A stretch of 64,000 nt of DNA, from positions 31,085,001 through 31,149,000 of the forward strand of contig CM060189.1 of the NCBI GenBank assembly GCA_030549335.1, in the 5' to 3' direction. A program made the translations under genes and the position numbers. This stretch comes from Pontederia crassipes. Its lineage: Eukaryota > Streptophyta > Magnoliopsida > Commelinales > Pontederiaceae. Below are positions 13,025 to 24,650 of the stretch, piece after piece (position 1 is the stretch's first letter; each line of letters opens with the position of its first letter). The notes under the pieces were generated by a model. That model was not told where the DNA came from. It made no database searches and saw only the letters and a list, made by a program, of their open reading frames with translations.

Positions 13025-13994
13025 CACTACAAGAAAATAGTCAATTACGGTCAGAACCGTCTATAAGGTGTCGAGAACCGTCGGAAATGACATTTTTCGA
13101 TGGATAGCGTCAGTGCGAAAGCTACGCATCGCAAACGAATTGCGATGGTTATCTCAGAACCGTCGAAATCTTCAATGGTCCAGCTGGCAGGCACGGCCGT
13201 CGACTGATGAAGATTTCAGACGGTTTGAGCCATAGATATGTATCGACGGTTCAAACCGGTTTGAGCCGTCGATAAAACCATTGAGATTCGACGGCTCAAA
13301 CTATCGTTAACTTTTGACGGTTAAAACCGTCGATGCTTATCGACGGGTACAACCGTCTATAAGTTTGGACGGACGGTTAGAACCGTCGATAATCATCGAA
13401 AAAATTAAATGCTTATCGACAGTTCTAACCGTCGGAAAAATAAAAAAATCGACAAGAATTAAATGTCCAAACACATAATACATCAAATGTCCAAATGACA
13501 ATAATCAAATGTCCAACACAAGTGCAACGTCATGTCCAACACAACATCATCAAATGTCCAACACAACACAAAGAAGCTATAGTACAACATCATCCTCGTC
13601 GTCGAATTCGCCACGCATCATGTCACACATCATTTTCTTCGTCTCTTTCTTTGTATGACGCTCACGTTCTTCAAACTCTTTTCTGAGTTCATGCGTAACC
13701 TCTTGCTTGATCTCTTACCTAATCAAGTCAAACATTTGTTGCATACCTTGACCAAAGGAACCTGATACCGATTTACGACCATATCCAATATTTGCACTAT
13801 TAACAAAAGATCCGAGGCCATAAATGCGACCCTTCTTAACCTCGACGTGGTCTGTCCAAAGTTGTCTTGGGGGTTAGCGGTGTGGTCTCCTCCTGCATGG
13901 CTTGCGTAATGTGCTCGACTTCTCTTGTTTTGTAACCCTCCTGAAATTAAAAAAAATAAATCAACTATATTACTTATAGTACGAATTTACTATC

Positions 13995-14490
13995 TTATAG
14001 ATTTACTTGAAAATTTAAAAAAATAACATCAAGTAGATTTACAGACATATGTCTCCCGAGCAAACGATGAAACCCATTCTTTATTTTTCTTCTAATGAGT
14101 TTGGAGAAATATTTTATCCTGAGTAGGTGGTCTATCCGTCTCTTTCTCCTGCAGTTAAAAATGTCAAATAAAGTATAATATTTTGTCCATGCAATATTGA
14201 AAGACTTTACCATTTTCTTTGCAATCGTGCTCATGGATACACATCCACCTGAATGCAAGCATGCTCCCTGGTCGAACTCTCGACATATTTTCATTTTTTC
14301 GCACTTTGATTTGTACTCATCGGTAGACCGCTTTTGTAGCAATTCGATCCAAACAGTCTCAAGGATCCAATTGGGTCGTTCTCCTGCAGCTCGAGCTTCC
14401 GAAAGCATCACGGACAATCTCTTTGAGCATCGAGAATTAAAAGCATTTCACATTTGTTCTATATGCTCGGGATCCCACCACACATCATGT
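13995..14490 (-). pseudogene. Transposase_24-like (Ptta/En/Spm) fragment
   Basis: The minus strand reads WWDPEHIEQM, a stop, then NAFNSRCSK, SVMLSEARAAGERPNWI and LHSGGCVSMSTIAKKM. The latter part resembles the conserved block of plant Ptta/En/Spm transposases that usually ends 'LHTGGS'. The in-frame TGA after WWDPEHIEQM shows it is broken, unless that point is an unrecognised splice junction. It lies downstream of the transposase-associated domain in the same element and strand, the order expected in CACTA elements. Confidence 0.7.
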
Positions 14491-15160
14491 ATATAAAAAT
14501 AATTAAATTAGTATGAAGATAAATTTAAATGACCAAGTTGGCTTTCGAGGATATCTGAAATTCATTAAATAGCATTTGTCTCGTGGCATAAGGAACTTCC
14601 CTCCATGTAAGCCACGTATCAGTATACCTATGTCGTAGCACCTTAGTAACTGCGGCACTCGCGGGTTTCGATGGTACAAACCTTTAAGAATATGAAATTA
14701 TAAAATTCGATGGATGAATCACAAAATGTAAACGTTTCGAAAGACATAAAATAACCCTTACTCTAAATTACCATCTGGGCTTTGTGCACACGATTTGATG
14801 AGGCTGCATCCGAGGGTTCCACGGAATCAAGAGCTCTAATGGGTTCTTCCGGCAATTGCGTCTCCAGTTCCGCAATATCAACGTGAGAGGAAGGAGCCGG
14901 CGGAGGAGACTATCGTTCAATGATGTGAATGCCCGTGACTGATCTAGGTACTCCGTTTGAAGAAGTATCTCAACCATCGTCTTTAAATCCATCTTGGCTT
15001 TTGAGATAGGATTTAAGTCCCCCCCCCCAAATTGCCCCCTTCGGGGGGAAGCAAACGCACATCGAAACATTGGTTCGTGTCATTCTTTATCTAGCGTGCT
15101 CTAGCTTTCGAGCCGGAGCTTGTTCCTTTTCCTTCTCATCTCGTCCGCCTTGAAGGCTAG

Positions 15161-15415
15161 TCAAGTAGTTGCTAGAAGTACCAGCAGACTTGCCTTTCCG
15201 GACAACCTTCTCTTTTCCCTTATTTTTTCCTTTACCAAAACGAAACATCTGCATGATACAAAATTTAATGCACTAGGACACCTAATTGTTTCCTCCCGTT
15301 GAAATTGCAAAGATTGACAAGCCACACTAGTGTAATAATCAATGCTATCTATGAATTCTTGTGTCAAACTTCTACGACCAAGATTATTTCTATTGTACAT
15401 CCATCGTTCAGATAT
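15161..15415 (-). pseudogene. CACTA transposase-associated domain remnant
   Basis: The minus strand encodes WMYNRNNLGRRSLTQEFIDS followed by ACQSLQFQREETIRCP. This matches the pattern of the N-terminal transposase-associated domain of CACTA elements (W-M-Y-x-R, T-x-E-F, F-x-x-x-A-C, I-R-C-P-C). The zinc-ligand-like IRCPC has become IRCPS, and the frame drifts into unrelated sequence. No full-length transposase can be read. Confidence 0.75.
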
Positions 15416-17287
15416 GACATAATTTTTGCATTATTTGCAAGTTATACTAATTAAATATCCAAAATTAGAATAGTAATTAGAACTAATCAGGAACATCATA
15501 AACACTAATATGAACTAATCATAAATACTAATTAGAACTAATCACAAACATCATAAACACTAATTAAAAGTAATCATATTTGCACTATAAAATAACAAAT
15601 TACAACTAATGAATGAAATCTAAAATAAGAAATTTAAAAACATTACGTATTTAATAACTACTACAATAAATAAAATTCATATTTCATTGTCAACACATAT
15701 AAAATAGTAATGACTTAAAAATAAATAACTTACGTCGTTTGGAGTAACAGAGACAATAAAATAATTTCAATAACCTGCATTTAAATTAAAGACAATAAAA
15801 AATATAATCTCCAAATTTATGATACACTCAAATTTTGCATTCTTACACTTTTAAAGTTGTCGAAAGGAGAAACCTCACAAAGCTCTTCTCGCAAGAAAAC
15901 AAAGTCCTGTACGAAAAATAAAAATACATTAACATACATCAGGAAAAAAACATTACATTAAACATCCATCACGAAGTCGTACCCTGCCAGAATTGGCCTC
16001 CATCTCGGCCGAATTCGAACACGAACAAAAACATCGACACATGTCGTGGACTAATCAATCTACTATATAATTAATTGTTCATCTCAGTACATGCATTATA
16101 CTTAATTACTTAACATGTAATATGTGCTGTAACTTTGCATATGCCAATGAGAGAGAGAGAAGAGAGAAGAGAGAAATAAAGAAGCCCACCAATCAGACCG
16201 GAACTGAAAAGCCATCGATTAGTTACAAAAAAGGTAAGGAGTGTACAAAATTGCTTAGCACAACTGATCAACACATAATTAATTTAGGAATAATGAAACA
16301 ATTCTCATCCTGCCGCCGCTGAGGCCTGATTTGGCCGCCGCGCGCAGCCGGATCTGGCCGTCGCGACAGGATCTCACCGCCCCGCGTGGCCGGATCTGAT
16401 CGCCGGGCAGGAACAAAGGGCAGAGGTTAGGAGAGAGTCCGGAGGATGGGGCCCGGGAGCGTACTTGCGCCGGAGACAAAAGGTTGCAGAGGCAGCGGCG
16501 GGTTCAATCGCTCAGGCGGCGGCCGGGTCGCGAGCGCAGGCGGAGGCTGAGCGCGAATGTCGGGACGTCGGAGGTCGCCACCGGAGATCGAGAAGAAAGA
16601 GATTGGGATCGAGGGAGGGAAACAAAATAGTGACAGAGGGGCGGATGTTTATATAGTCCATTTTCGACGGTCAGAACCGTCGAAATGTAGATAAATAATA
16701 TAAAATATTAATTCAAATTCAGACAGCCAAACCGTTGAATGAACCATCGAAACTTTCGACGGTTCGTGGAACCGTCGAAACTTTCGACGGTTTCTAACGT
16801 CGCAAAATATAATATTATATATCAACTGAAATAGAAATATATAAATTATAAATCTTCGTTTTCTATGGTCAAAACTTTCGAAAACATTTAAATTATAATT
16901 GTCTATGAGTTCAAATTCCAACGATTCTGACCGCTGAAAGTTTCTACGGTTCCTCAATCCGTTGCAACTTTCGACGGCCAGAACCGTCAAAAGTAAAAAT
17001 ATAGATAATCTATTAACATTAACATATTTCGACGGCTATGACCGCTGAAAGTTTCAACGGATAGGGAACCGTCTATATTTTTTACGGTCCGAACCGTCGA
17101 AAAAATAACATGGAAACTGATCACCCGGTTTTACTATCTTCGATGATTGCATCGATACTTGCGACGAAAAGTTTCGACAAATTTTAAACTGTTGTGAGTT
17201 GAGATGGCTAGAACCGTCAAAAAATTATCCGACGATAATTACAACGGATATTTACGTCCGTCGGAAATTGACTATTTCCTTGTAGTG

Positions 17288-18689
17288 TTAATTCTTTTTA
17301 CCTCTCGTGCAAAGAGAGGAGATGAAGCAAGCTTAGCTTTAGTTTTTCCTCCCACGGTTCCTTCTTCGACGATCGTTGCCCTCTTTCGTTTTCTCCAACT
17401 CAGGAAGATGTGTTTCCCAAGGAGAAGTGATCAGGACGAGGGAGAAAGAAGTTAAATGAACTAGATCAAATGGTTGGGATCTGTGGATTGCAGTGAGAAG
17501 ATGCGCAGTATATCCATTTTCCTCTTAATTTATACGCACCGACTTAGTTCATCAATGGATGCTTGCATGCACGTAGTTGGATTGTTGGTCCTGTGCAACA
17601 TATACAAAAAGAAGGCTGCAAAGAAAACAAACGCCAATGTTGATGCAGAAGATGATTCTAACCAGCAACCACTGCGACAAGATGAACCCCAACAGCATTA
17701 GAGATAAGGATGCGAACAGCCAGAACAGCACAATAGATCCTCTTGATGTCGATAATCCCCTATTCTCGGATGACAAAGAGGTGGATGAAGAAGAAGATGA
17801 TTCTAACGTCCAGATGAAACAGCAGCAACATGAACCTTAGTGTAAGTATTTTTGTTAACCGCCGCCCCTGCAGGAAGAAGTGATCAGCCAGAGGATCGGA
17901 GATTATCCAAATTGAGAGGATGAAAAGTCTTCGGAGCAGATGAAACGTTTGCTTCCTTACCTGCATTGTCAATGCCGTACGAACGTCTAGATGAGATGTT
18001 TTTCTCTGTCCAAGCTTCAAGAGCTAGAGAGACGTCCACTCATAGGAGCAGCACCCCAAAATGCCCTAGCAAAAGATGATCAACAACCCCAAGAAGGAAC
18101 TGTCATGCAGCCTTCTTATTTTGACTGCTTTCAGTAGGCATGCATGAAGTGAGACCTGGGAGAGAAAGAGAGACTCGATCTTTTTATTGTGGTGGAATTT
18201 GCTCTCTTTAATCATGTTCCTGGAATTTTGTTTGTCTTTCTTTTCTAGTTAGCATAAATACCCTTCCATCAAAAAGTTTGTTGTTCTTATATATTTTTAC
18301 ATATTCTGGTTTGAGTGAAACCACAATCTGAAGCTTTTTTTTCTTTATAATCGTTTATCTGCTTCTTTGAACTTATCCATCACTGTTTAGTGATTAAATT
18401 TCATAACATAACACCACAGATGTCTAAGAAGTTTAAGGCCTTGATGTTGATTTAGTTTACGCTTTAGATCATATGAAGGCACACAAAATGTTCATACAAC
18501 AAGCTATGCTTGCTAGTATGATTTGTTTAGGCCATATGTAGCAGGGAATGCATGTAATATCTAAATAGTTGACCCCCCAAGTAGGGTTAAACTTTTTCCC
18601 TCTGAAGTATAACTAGAAGTTTGTAGTTTAAAGAATTTCAAATGACCATGCATACATTTGCCAGACAAATCTTTTTTTCCCTGTACTTG
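17288..18689. other. Intergenic, downstream of the DUF3007 gene
   Basis: No supported gene. An open frame ending at 17,840 has an acidic tail (DDKEVDEEEDDSN) but no recognisable domain or splice partner. It could be the last exon of a lost gene. The 18.2-18.7 kb part would hold the 3' UTR of the minus-strand DUF3007 gene. Confidence 0.4.
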
Positions 18690-18784
18690 TTCAAGCATCA
18701 TTTCTAGTTCATCTTCTGTAAAGTTGTCAAGCAATGCTTCTAGTGATGCATCTTTCCCTTTTGCGGCTTCCTCGAGAAGTAGCG
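18690..18784 (-). pseudogene. Out-of-frame repeat tail of the DUF3007 gene
   Basis: Just downstream of the stop codon, another minus-strand frame reads TEA-stop-LTLLLEEAAKG, then LEALLDNFTEDELEMMLEQV. These are diverged copies of the GLTEAELQALLEQVEEEK unit that ends the annotated protein. The simplest reading is that the ancestral protein had several copies of this amphipathic repeat and a frameshift cut off the tail. A missed splice junction is the alternative. Confidence 0.55.
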
Positions 18785-20532
18785 TTAATTAAGCTTCTGT
18801 AATTGGTCACCACTTGCCAGGCTGCTCTTTTCCTCCTCTACTTGCTCAAGAAGTGCTTGTAGTTCAGCTTCTGTAAGTCCCTCTAAGCGTTTCTGGCATA
18901 ACCCAGAAAAACCCAGTTATTTTTCTAAAAATTACGACACGCCAATTAAGCGAATTTTCCGGCTCTAAGAAGGTATGAAATTTGTCAAGAAATTGTTAGT
19001 TTTGTAACCCATGAAATTTAATTCAATGAGTTACTTGCTCAGTCGCATAAGCTGTTGTAACAAATGTGAGTAAACTGACCTCCATGACTTTATTTTCATA
19101 GTCTCTTAACTGCTGTGCATATGTCATGTCCTTGTTTGCAACTCTAAACATATAAGTAGAAATCCATCCAACTGTTAGGCCTAGAACAATGAACAACTGC
19201 ACCACATTGCCTGCTTGCAAAGGATCAACCCCAATAAACTGAAACATCAAAGAAAAAGAGAACCCAATAAACATGCAAACAGAGGCCCCAATTGTATTAT
19301 TGCATTCAGTTTCTTCGGCGATGTCAAGTGATTGTCAAATGGAAAGAAAATTTGGCGGAAGTATTACCTCCAATCCACTTTTCAAGCCGACGCCAACTAA
19401 GGTAACTCCAAGTCCGATCAGAAGTACATCCTTTCTCGAGTACCCAAATGGAACCTGCATGACCAGGATGACATTTTTTCCTGGAAAGCATCAGTAGGCT
19501 ACACGAGAACTGACAAGGATTCCTTCAAAAGCAGCAATTTTTATAGAATTGAAGCAAAATGTATACTTGTCTATCATAAAAAAAGGGGAAAAAATGTCTC
19601 CTGCATTTAGGAGCTTTTGATGCATGTGCACATATTCACAATGCAAGAAGAAAAATGTCTTGCAGATAACTTTTTGTACCTTCTCCTTATCTGAAGGCTT
19701 GATGTTCTCTTGGCTGCCTTCTGATGATGAGGAGCCAGTGCTCCTGGGGATTCCACGAAAAGTTCTTCTTTTTGTGATGTTTAAGGTGGAAGGCTCTCCT
19801 CTTGAATAAATGGCATGATTGATCACATATGTCCTTTGGAAATTAGCTAAACCATCAATGGCACAATTAGGACTACATTTATGACTGATTACATTTACTA
19901 GTGGGACAATTAGGAAGTATAAACGAATCTATGACCATCCTGTAGTCTAACAATCACAAGATAAAATTCAACCAAAATTGAATATGGGGCTCTCTCATGC
20001 AAGAACATGTACGATAATAGACTGATTGCTATGTTGGTAACAGGAAGAACGCTCATGAATCGCTGGGCGTGACATTACTGTTGAAAAAAAAATCCTACTG
20101 AATACCCAAACTGTGATGAATTTTAATGTCAGTATCACATCAGAAAGAGGCATCAGTGAAATTGGCTTGAAGGTGGATTCTTATTAACTTATTGACCCCC
20201 AAACCACAGCTTCATCAGAACATGTGTATGTTGAGGCCATTGACAGCAGAGGGCACAAGCAGTGATGGAAGGACTAACGAGTGACGCCACTAACTCTTAA
20301 GATTAAATGAAGAATCCTACATAAACGGGATCCTTTTTCCATCGCAGTAAGAGAGTAGCATAACAATCGGATGAGAACGGAATTAATTCCTAACAGACGG
20401 ATGGAGCTGTTCTGAAGGGATTGTTATGTTACCTGTTATAAAGTTGGGGCAGGCACCAGTGGAGTGCAGAAGGGTGCCCACGGACGGGAGGGAGGCTCTG
20501 GTGGCCAAGTCCACTGCCATTTTTCCGGCCAT
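18785..20532 (-). CDS. DUF3007 plastid membrane protein, 190 aa
   Basis: Five exons read on the minus strand: 20433-20532, 19680-19798, 19368-19454, 19080-19238 and 18785-18892. All introns are GT-AG, and the joined frame is 573 nt with one stop. The N-terminus (residues 1-60) is rich in S, T and R with few acids, like a chloroplast transit peptide. Residues 74-102 (VPFGYSRKDVLLIGLGVTLV, then GVGLKSGLE) and 103-155 (FIGVDPLQAGN, LGLTVGWISTYMFRV, MTYAQQLRDYENKVME) carry the conserved core of the DUF3007 family shared by plants and cyanobacteria. Two membrane segments lie near 82-97 and 114-133. The C-terminus (KRLEGLTEAELQALLEQVEE) is an amphipathic helix. The family's molecular role is not established; a thylakoid or envelope location is inferred from its cyanobacterial distribution. 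The 5' leader contains a (GA)n tract in the sense direction. Confidence 0.9.
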
Positions 20533-20850
20533 GATTTTGCTGATTGAGGTAGCGGGGGAGCGCAAGGAGGCTGCTGCTGCTCTCTCTCTCTCTCTCCTCT
20601 CGACGCGATTTCTTATCCGACCAAAAGCTTGGAGAGAAAGATCTGCTTGAGCACGTGGGCCCCGTCTTAACTCGGAGCACGAATTTTGACGTGCAGGATT
20701 GGAACACGTCGGAGGCCTCGAAAGCCCCACCCACCCTGGACACCTTTTTTTTTCTCCTACAAGAAAAAATCCAATACAATATAAAATGACCTCCTCGTTT
20801 AAAGGGTCATGTTTTTATTGTACACGTTTATATATTGTAATGGATTTAAT
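20533..20850. promoter_or_regulatory. 5' leader and promoter of the DUF3007 gene
   Basis: Upstream of the minus-strand start codon, the + strand has a CT microsatellite (20,580-20,597). In the sense direction this gives GA repeats in the leader. A TATA-like 'tttatattg' (minus strand) lies near 20,785. The positions of the transcription start and core promoter are inferred, not seen. Confidence 0.35.
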
Positions 20851-21813
20851 GGGTGTCCCCGTCTGAAATGGGGACACTCCCCTCGTTTATTCGTGCGTCC
20901 ATCAAAAGTTGATTTTTTTTCTTGAATCGGCGATCGCGATCAGAAATGGCCGGTTTGACGAGCGGTTCAACGCGGTTCGCTGCCGGCCGACGGATCTACC
21001 AGCTATAAAAGGCTAGAAACCCTCTACATCGTTCATTTTTTCCTCTCATCTCTCTCTCCTCTTCGTTTCTCCTCTTCGCGCCGCCGATCTCTCCTCTCTA
21101 TCCCCTCTCCGGGGCTGTCCGATGCCGACGAGCAAGGCCAGATCTGCGCCAAGCGGCGACTCTCATGCGACGACCCTCTGGCCAACGCCGCCGAGCTCGA
21201 CCGCGCGACGACCTCGTCCGACAATCGGAACGCCATATCTAACCGCCGCCGACCCCGACGCGAAAAGCCCTCCGCCACGGATCTGCCCCTAGCCGGCCCC
21301 GTCACGTCGCAAAACCCCGTCGTCGGCCTCCTTCGACCAGATCCGGCCAGATCTGGTCGTCGCCGGCCTCCTGGTCGTCGACCTGCTGCGCTCGCACGTC
21401 AACGTCGGCCGCCCTGCACGATAATGCCCCGCATGCCGCCAGACGCCCTGCTGCGCTCGCACGACCCCGTCGGTCTGTTGCTGCACGCACGCACGCCCCC
21501 GCCAGCCCTACCGTGCTCGCACGACCCCTGCGACCCCGTCCTAGCAAATCTGACCACCGGCAGATCTCCTTGCCTCAAGGAAGCCGCGACCCTCCCTCGA
21601 TCTGTCGGTCGTCGATGCCCGCGCGAAGTGGAGCGGATTTAAGCCCGTCCGCTAGATCTGCGACCCCGTCAAGAACCACCGCCAATCGCCGCTGATCAGC
21701 CACGCCGAGCGCCGCCGACCCCTCACCGTTGAATCATGTTTATATGCTTATCCTGTAATTTTATTTGAAATGTAATGTATGTTTCTTAATGGATCTCTTG
21801 TAAATCATTGTCG

Positions 21814-22006
21814 CACTTCGTCCGCGTATCGCAATGTTACATGGAACAATTGATCCAAACTCCCCTTTTGGTTATGTTTTAATCACTTAATCCCTCACTT
21901 CGTCCGCGTATCGCAATGTTACATGGAACAATTGATCCAAACTCCTCTTTTGGTTACGTTTTAATCACTTAATCCCTCACTTCGTCCGCGCATCGCAATG
22001 TTACAT
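21814..22006 (+). repeat. 82-bp tandem repeat, about 2.4 copies
   Basis: Copies start at 21,814, 21,896 and 21,978 with 'cacttcgtccgcg'. Each continues to 'gcaatgttacatgg', and the first two also contain 'caattgatccaaactcc' and 'gttttaatcacttaatccct'. The first two copies differ at only a few positions. Confidence 0.9.
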
Positions 22007-22399
22007 GGGGAACAATTGACCAAAAACAATGTACGTTTTCAATTAATTTACAAGATGAATTAACAAAAAAATTACGATGTTCAATCTGCAATGTTTGGAT
22101 TAACCAAAAAATTACAAAAGTGAATCGCAGATGGATTAACAAAAGTATAACTTGTTTACAAGATTAGACAATAAAAATTTAGAATAAAAACAAGATTAAA
22201 TAAGATGTGTGACGGTGGGCGGGCAGGCGGCGCTCGGCGGGGACGCAGATCTGGTGGGTCGCAGATCTGGCGAACGGGCTCGGATCTCCGCTCCTCTTCG
22301 CATGAGTGTCGACGACGGGCAGATCGAGGGAGGGTCGCGGCTTCCTGAAGGCGAGATCTGTCGATGGCCAGCTCTGCCGGGACGGGCAGGCAGATTTGT

Positions 22400-22485
22400 C
22401 GGGACGAGGGCGCAGGCGGGCAGATCTGCCGGGATGGGGGCGCAGGCGGGCAGATCTGTCGGGACGAGGTCGCGCGGGGGGAGCA
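22400..22485 (+). repeat. Short tandem repeats with 'gcagatctg' core
   Basis: The unit 'gcgcaggcgggcagatctg' followed by 'ccgggatggg' or 'tcgggacgag' recurs about every 33 bp inside the GC-rich element. Confidence 0.75.
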
Positions 22486-22982
22486 GATCTCGTCGGCAGC
22501 CGTTTGAGGCTTCATGAACGCGTTCGAACAGATCTGCTCACCGCCGACAAGATCTACGCCTCAGCGAACGTCTGTGACCTCGCGAGGCGCAGATCTGGTC
22601 GGCAAGGCATCAGATCTGTCAGCAAAGCGTGTGGCCGACGGTCGTTCCCTGCGCAGAACTGGGCTCCGATGGATGCGCGAAGTTCCCGTCGGCAACGGAG
22701 ATGACGACGACCGCGGAGGATCTCAGGCGTGCGGCGAGAACGAGAGAGGGAGAGCAGGAGAGAGAGTTGAGAGAGAGAACGAGCGCCTCACAAATGGGGG
22801 AAAAAATTTTTAGCCCGGATTTTTATACTCTCGTCCATCGGATGAACCAGTCGAGATAAAAAAAACTAATTTTTTTAGTATGAACCGGGTGTCCAGACCC
22901 CATTATCTTCAAAAACTCGATTTTTGATCGACACCCGTGGAATCGGGGGAGTGTCCCCCCATCTGAAATGGGGGGACACCCA

Positions 22983-24650
22983 TTATTCTCTTAAGATATG
23001 GACTGCATCATTTGAATGGAGGATAAAGTTGAGAAAAATAAAATAGAAGTATTCTGAAAAGAGTAAATATATTCTTATTTCACCTATCGTTTAATTTACA
23101 GAGAATAAATTTTAAAGTATAATATTTTATATTTAAAATATTTTAGAATACTAATAATAAAAATATTATATAATAATATATGGTTGAATTTTTAAAAAAT
23201 AAAATACGGTCAGAAATTTTTAAAAGAAGAATAAGTGTAGAAGAATACATTTATTCTTTTTCACGAGAATAAAATAGTGGTTTTATATTTTTCAACATGA
23301 TTTCATGATTTTCGAAATTTGACCGAGATAATCTTATTCTGCGTCGTGCTTGACTATATTCTCGAAATATCAGAATATTCTGTCATTTATTCTGCAACCA
23401 CCTCACTATCAAGAATAAATGACAGAATAACGTCATATTCCAGAAATACATCCAAACACGAGGTGGAATAAAAATATTTTGATCAAATGTTGACAATCGA
23501 GAAACCACCTCAAAATTCGTAAAACCACCATTTCTAATCTCATATTAAGAATATATATTCTTTCAAAGCGCGACGCAGAATAAGATTATCTCGGTCAAGC
23601 GCTATACACTATTACGTTAGTTCATTCTATCTAAAAATAATCTCTAACCAAACACAAGACAGAATGATAGAATATCTAACTTTGTTATAAGTCAAAATAT
23701 AACAATTAATCAAAATATCTAACTTTGTTTAGGACCAGGTTTGATTTTGAAGTTGGTGAAAAATCAAAGTGAAAAAAATTCCCTGAGCAAGCTAGTAAAA
23801 ATATTAGTAGTCAACTCTGTCCCAATTAAATCAAACTTATGTGCTCTAAATCTCTCATCTAACTGAAGTAGATTCAACTGCGGGACTTACTGGATGCCAA
23901 AATAAATAATGAGTGCAATTGGAGCGCTCATACTCGTTTGAGTCGAATCTAAAACGATCCTGATAGGTCTGACAATCAAGTAATCATTGCATCATTAATT
24001 ATTAATTTCTGTTAGAGATGAATAATGAAAATAACGAAAGAAAAAAAAGATAAACACAATGATTTAACGTGATAAAATTCTCTTTGTTCAATGTGAACAA
24101 GAGAGAAACATCTACGGACAAAGAAAGCTATCAAAAAAATTTTACCATGAGTCAAAAAAGAGTCCATCATATAAATCCTAACCCTCATGTATAAAGGCTC
24201 AAGCCCTTCACTTCTGTCAAAGATCCTCATTTTTTTTCTTTTCTTTGGCACGTCAACAAATTTCCACATTGACTTGAATTTTACAAAAACTCTAAAAAAT
24301 AAATGCTCGACATGCTCTCCTTTATCGAATGACCCACATGAGCCTAGCTTAATCTTTGCATAATGCTCACTAAGTCTGAACAATAATCGAACTTGGTAAT
24401 AGGTAAGCTCTTTGTCATCATATTTGTTGTATTGTAAAATGTATTGCACTTTGACTATCACAATATATAATAGTAGCTTTCTCTTACATAGTGAACTCCC
24501 ACAAAATAGCTTTCTAATTCACAGCACAATTAGTAATAGTAAAAATATAACATCTTCATTTTTCTTTTTTCTTTTTTTTCATAATTTTAAATAGATGGTA
24601 CATAATTCAAGGCATAATTTCATTTTATTTAATTACAAGCATCCACTAAA
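22983..24650. other. AT-rich intergenic with MITE-like hairpin
   Basis: No gene seen. It contains the hairpin element listed separately. Near 24,000-24,130 there is a sequence of the type seen in plant LTRs ('aacacaatgatttaacgtg'); no matching LTR pair was found. Confidence 0.5.
23321..23598. mobile_element. Hairpin MITE-like element
   Basis: The left arm 'gaccgagataatcttattct' plus 'gcgtcgtgc' is repeated in inverted orientation at 23,567-23,598. Inner arms ('gtcatttattctg' and 'gaataaatgac', about 23,380-23,430) also pair. The whole stretch could fold into a stem. The ends may extend further out, since a target duplication was not identified. Confidence 0.6.

Larger units (their letters stand above)
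13025..17287 (-). mobile_element. CACTA (En/Spm) transposon, decayed
   Basis: The terminal inverted repeats start CACTACAAGRAAATAGTC and match at 21 of 22 positions at the two ends (13,025 and 17,287). Subterminal regions at both ends carry many copies of a CGACGGTT...AACCGTCG palindromic motif, as expected for transposase binding arrays. Remnants of two transposase-related domains lie on the minus strand (15.2-15.4 kb and 14.0-14.5 kb), so the element's coding strand is minus. The catalytic TNP2 core was not seen. The flanking triplets are ATA and TTA, so the 3-bp target duplication is imperfect. A GC-rich stretch at 16.3-16.6 kb has no recognised coding role. Confidence 0.9.
20851..22982. 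mobile_element. GC-rich fold-back DNA element, about 2.1 kb
   Basis: The ends are exact 10-bp inverted repeats: GGGTGTCCCC at 20,851 and GGGGACACCC ending at 22,981. Each end is itself a near-palindrome around TCTGAAATG. Inside, about 110 bp starting near 21,562 reappears in inverted orientation near 22,240-22,350 (shared 'gaagccgcgaccctccctcg'). The centre holds an 82-bp tandem repeat. The flanks are very GC-rich with repeated BglII-like 'cagatctg' words. The many open frames on both strands are by-products of this composition. No transposase was seen. A target duplication is not clear (AT at both sides at most), so the superfamily is undetermined. Confidence 0.65.

Noticed and set aside
17577..17840. 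Acidic-tailed frame
   Set aside because: No domain or splice partner; low-complexity acidic residues alone are weak evidence.
20758..20775. 'ctacaagaaaaaat' resembling a CACTA end
   Set aside because: The leading CA is missing and there is no subterminal array or partner end; probably chance.
21033..22859. Many GC-rich frames of 60-130 codons on both strands
   Set aside because: They are low-complexity and mutually overlapping in a fold-back repeat; none resembles a known protein.
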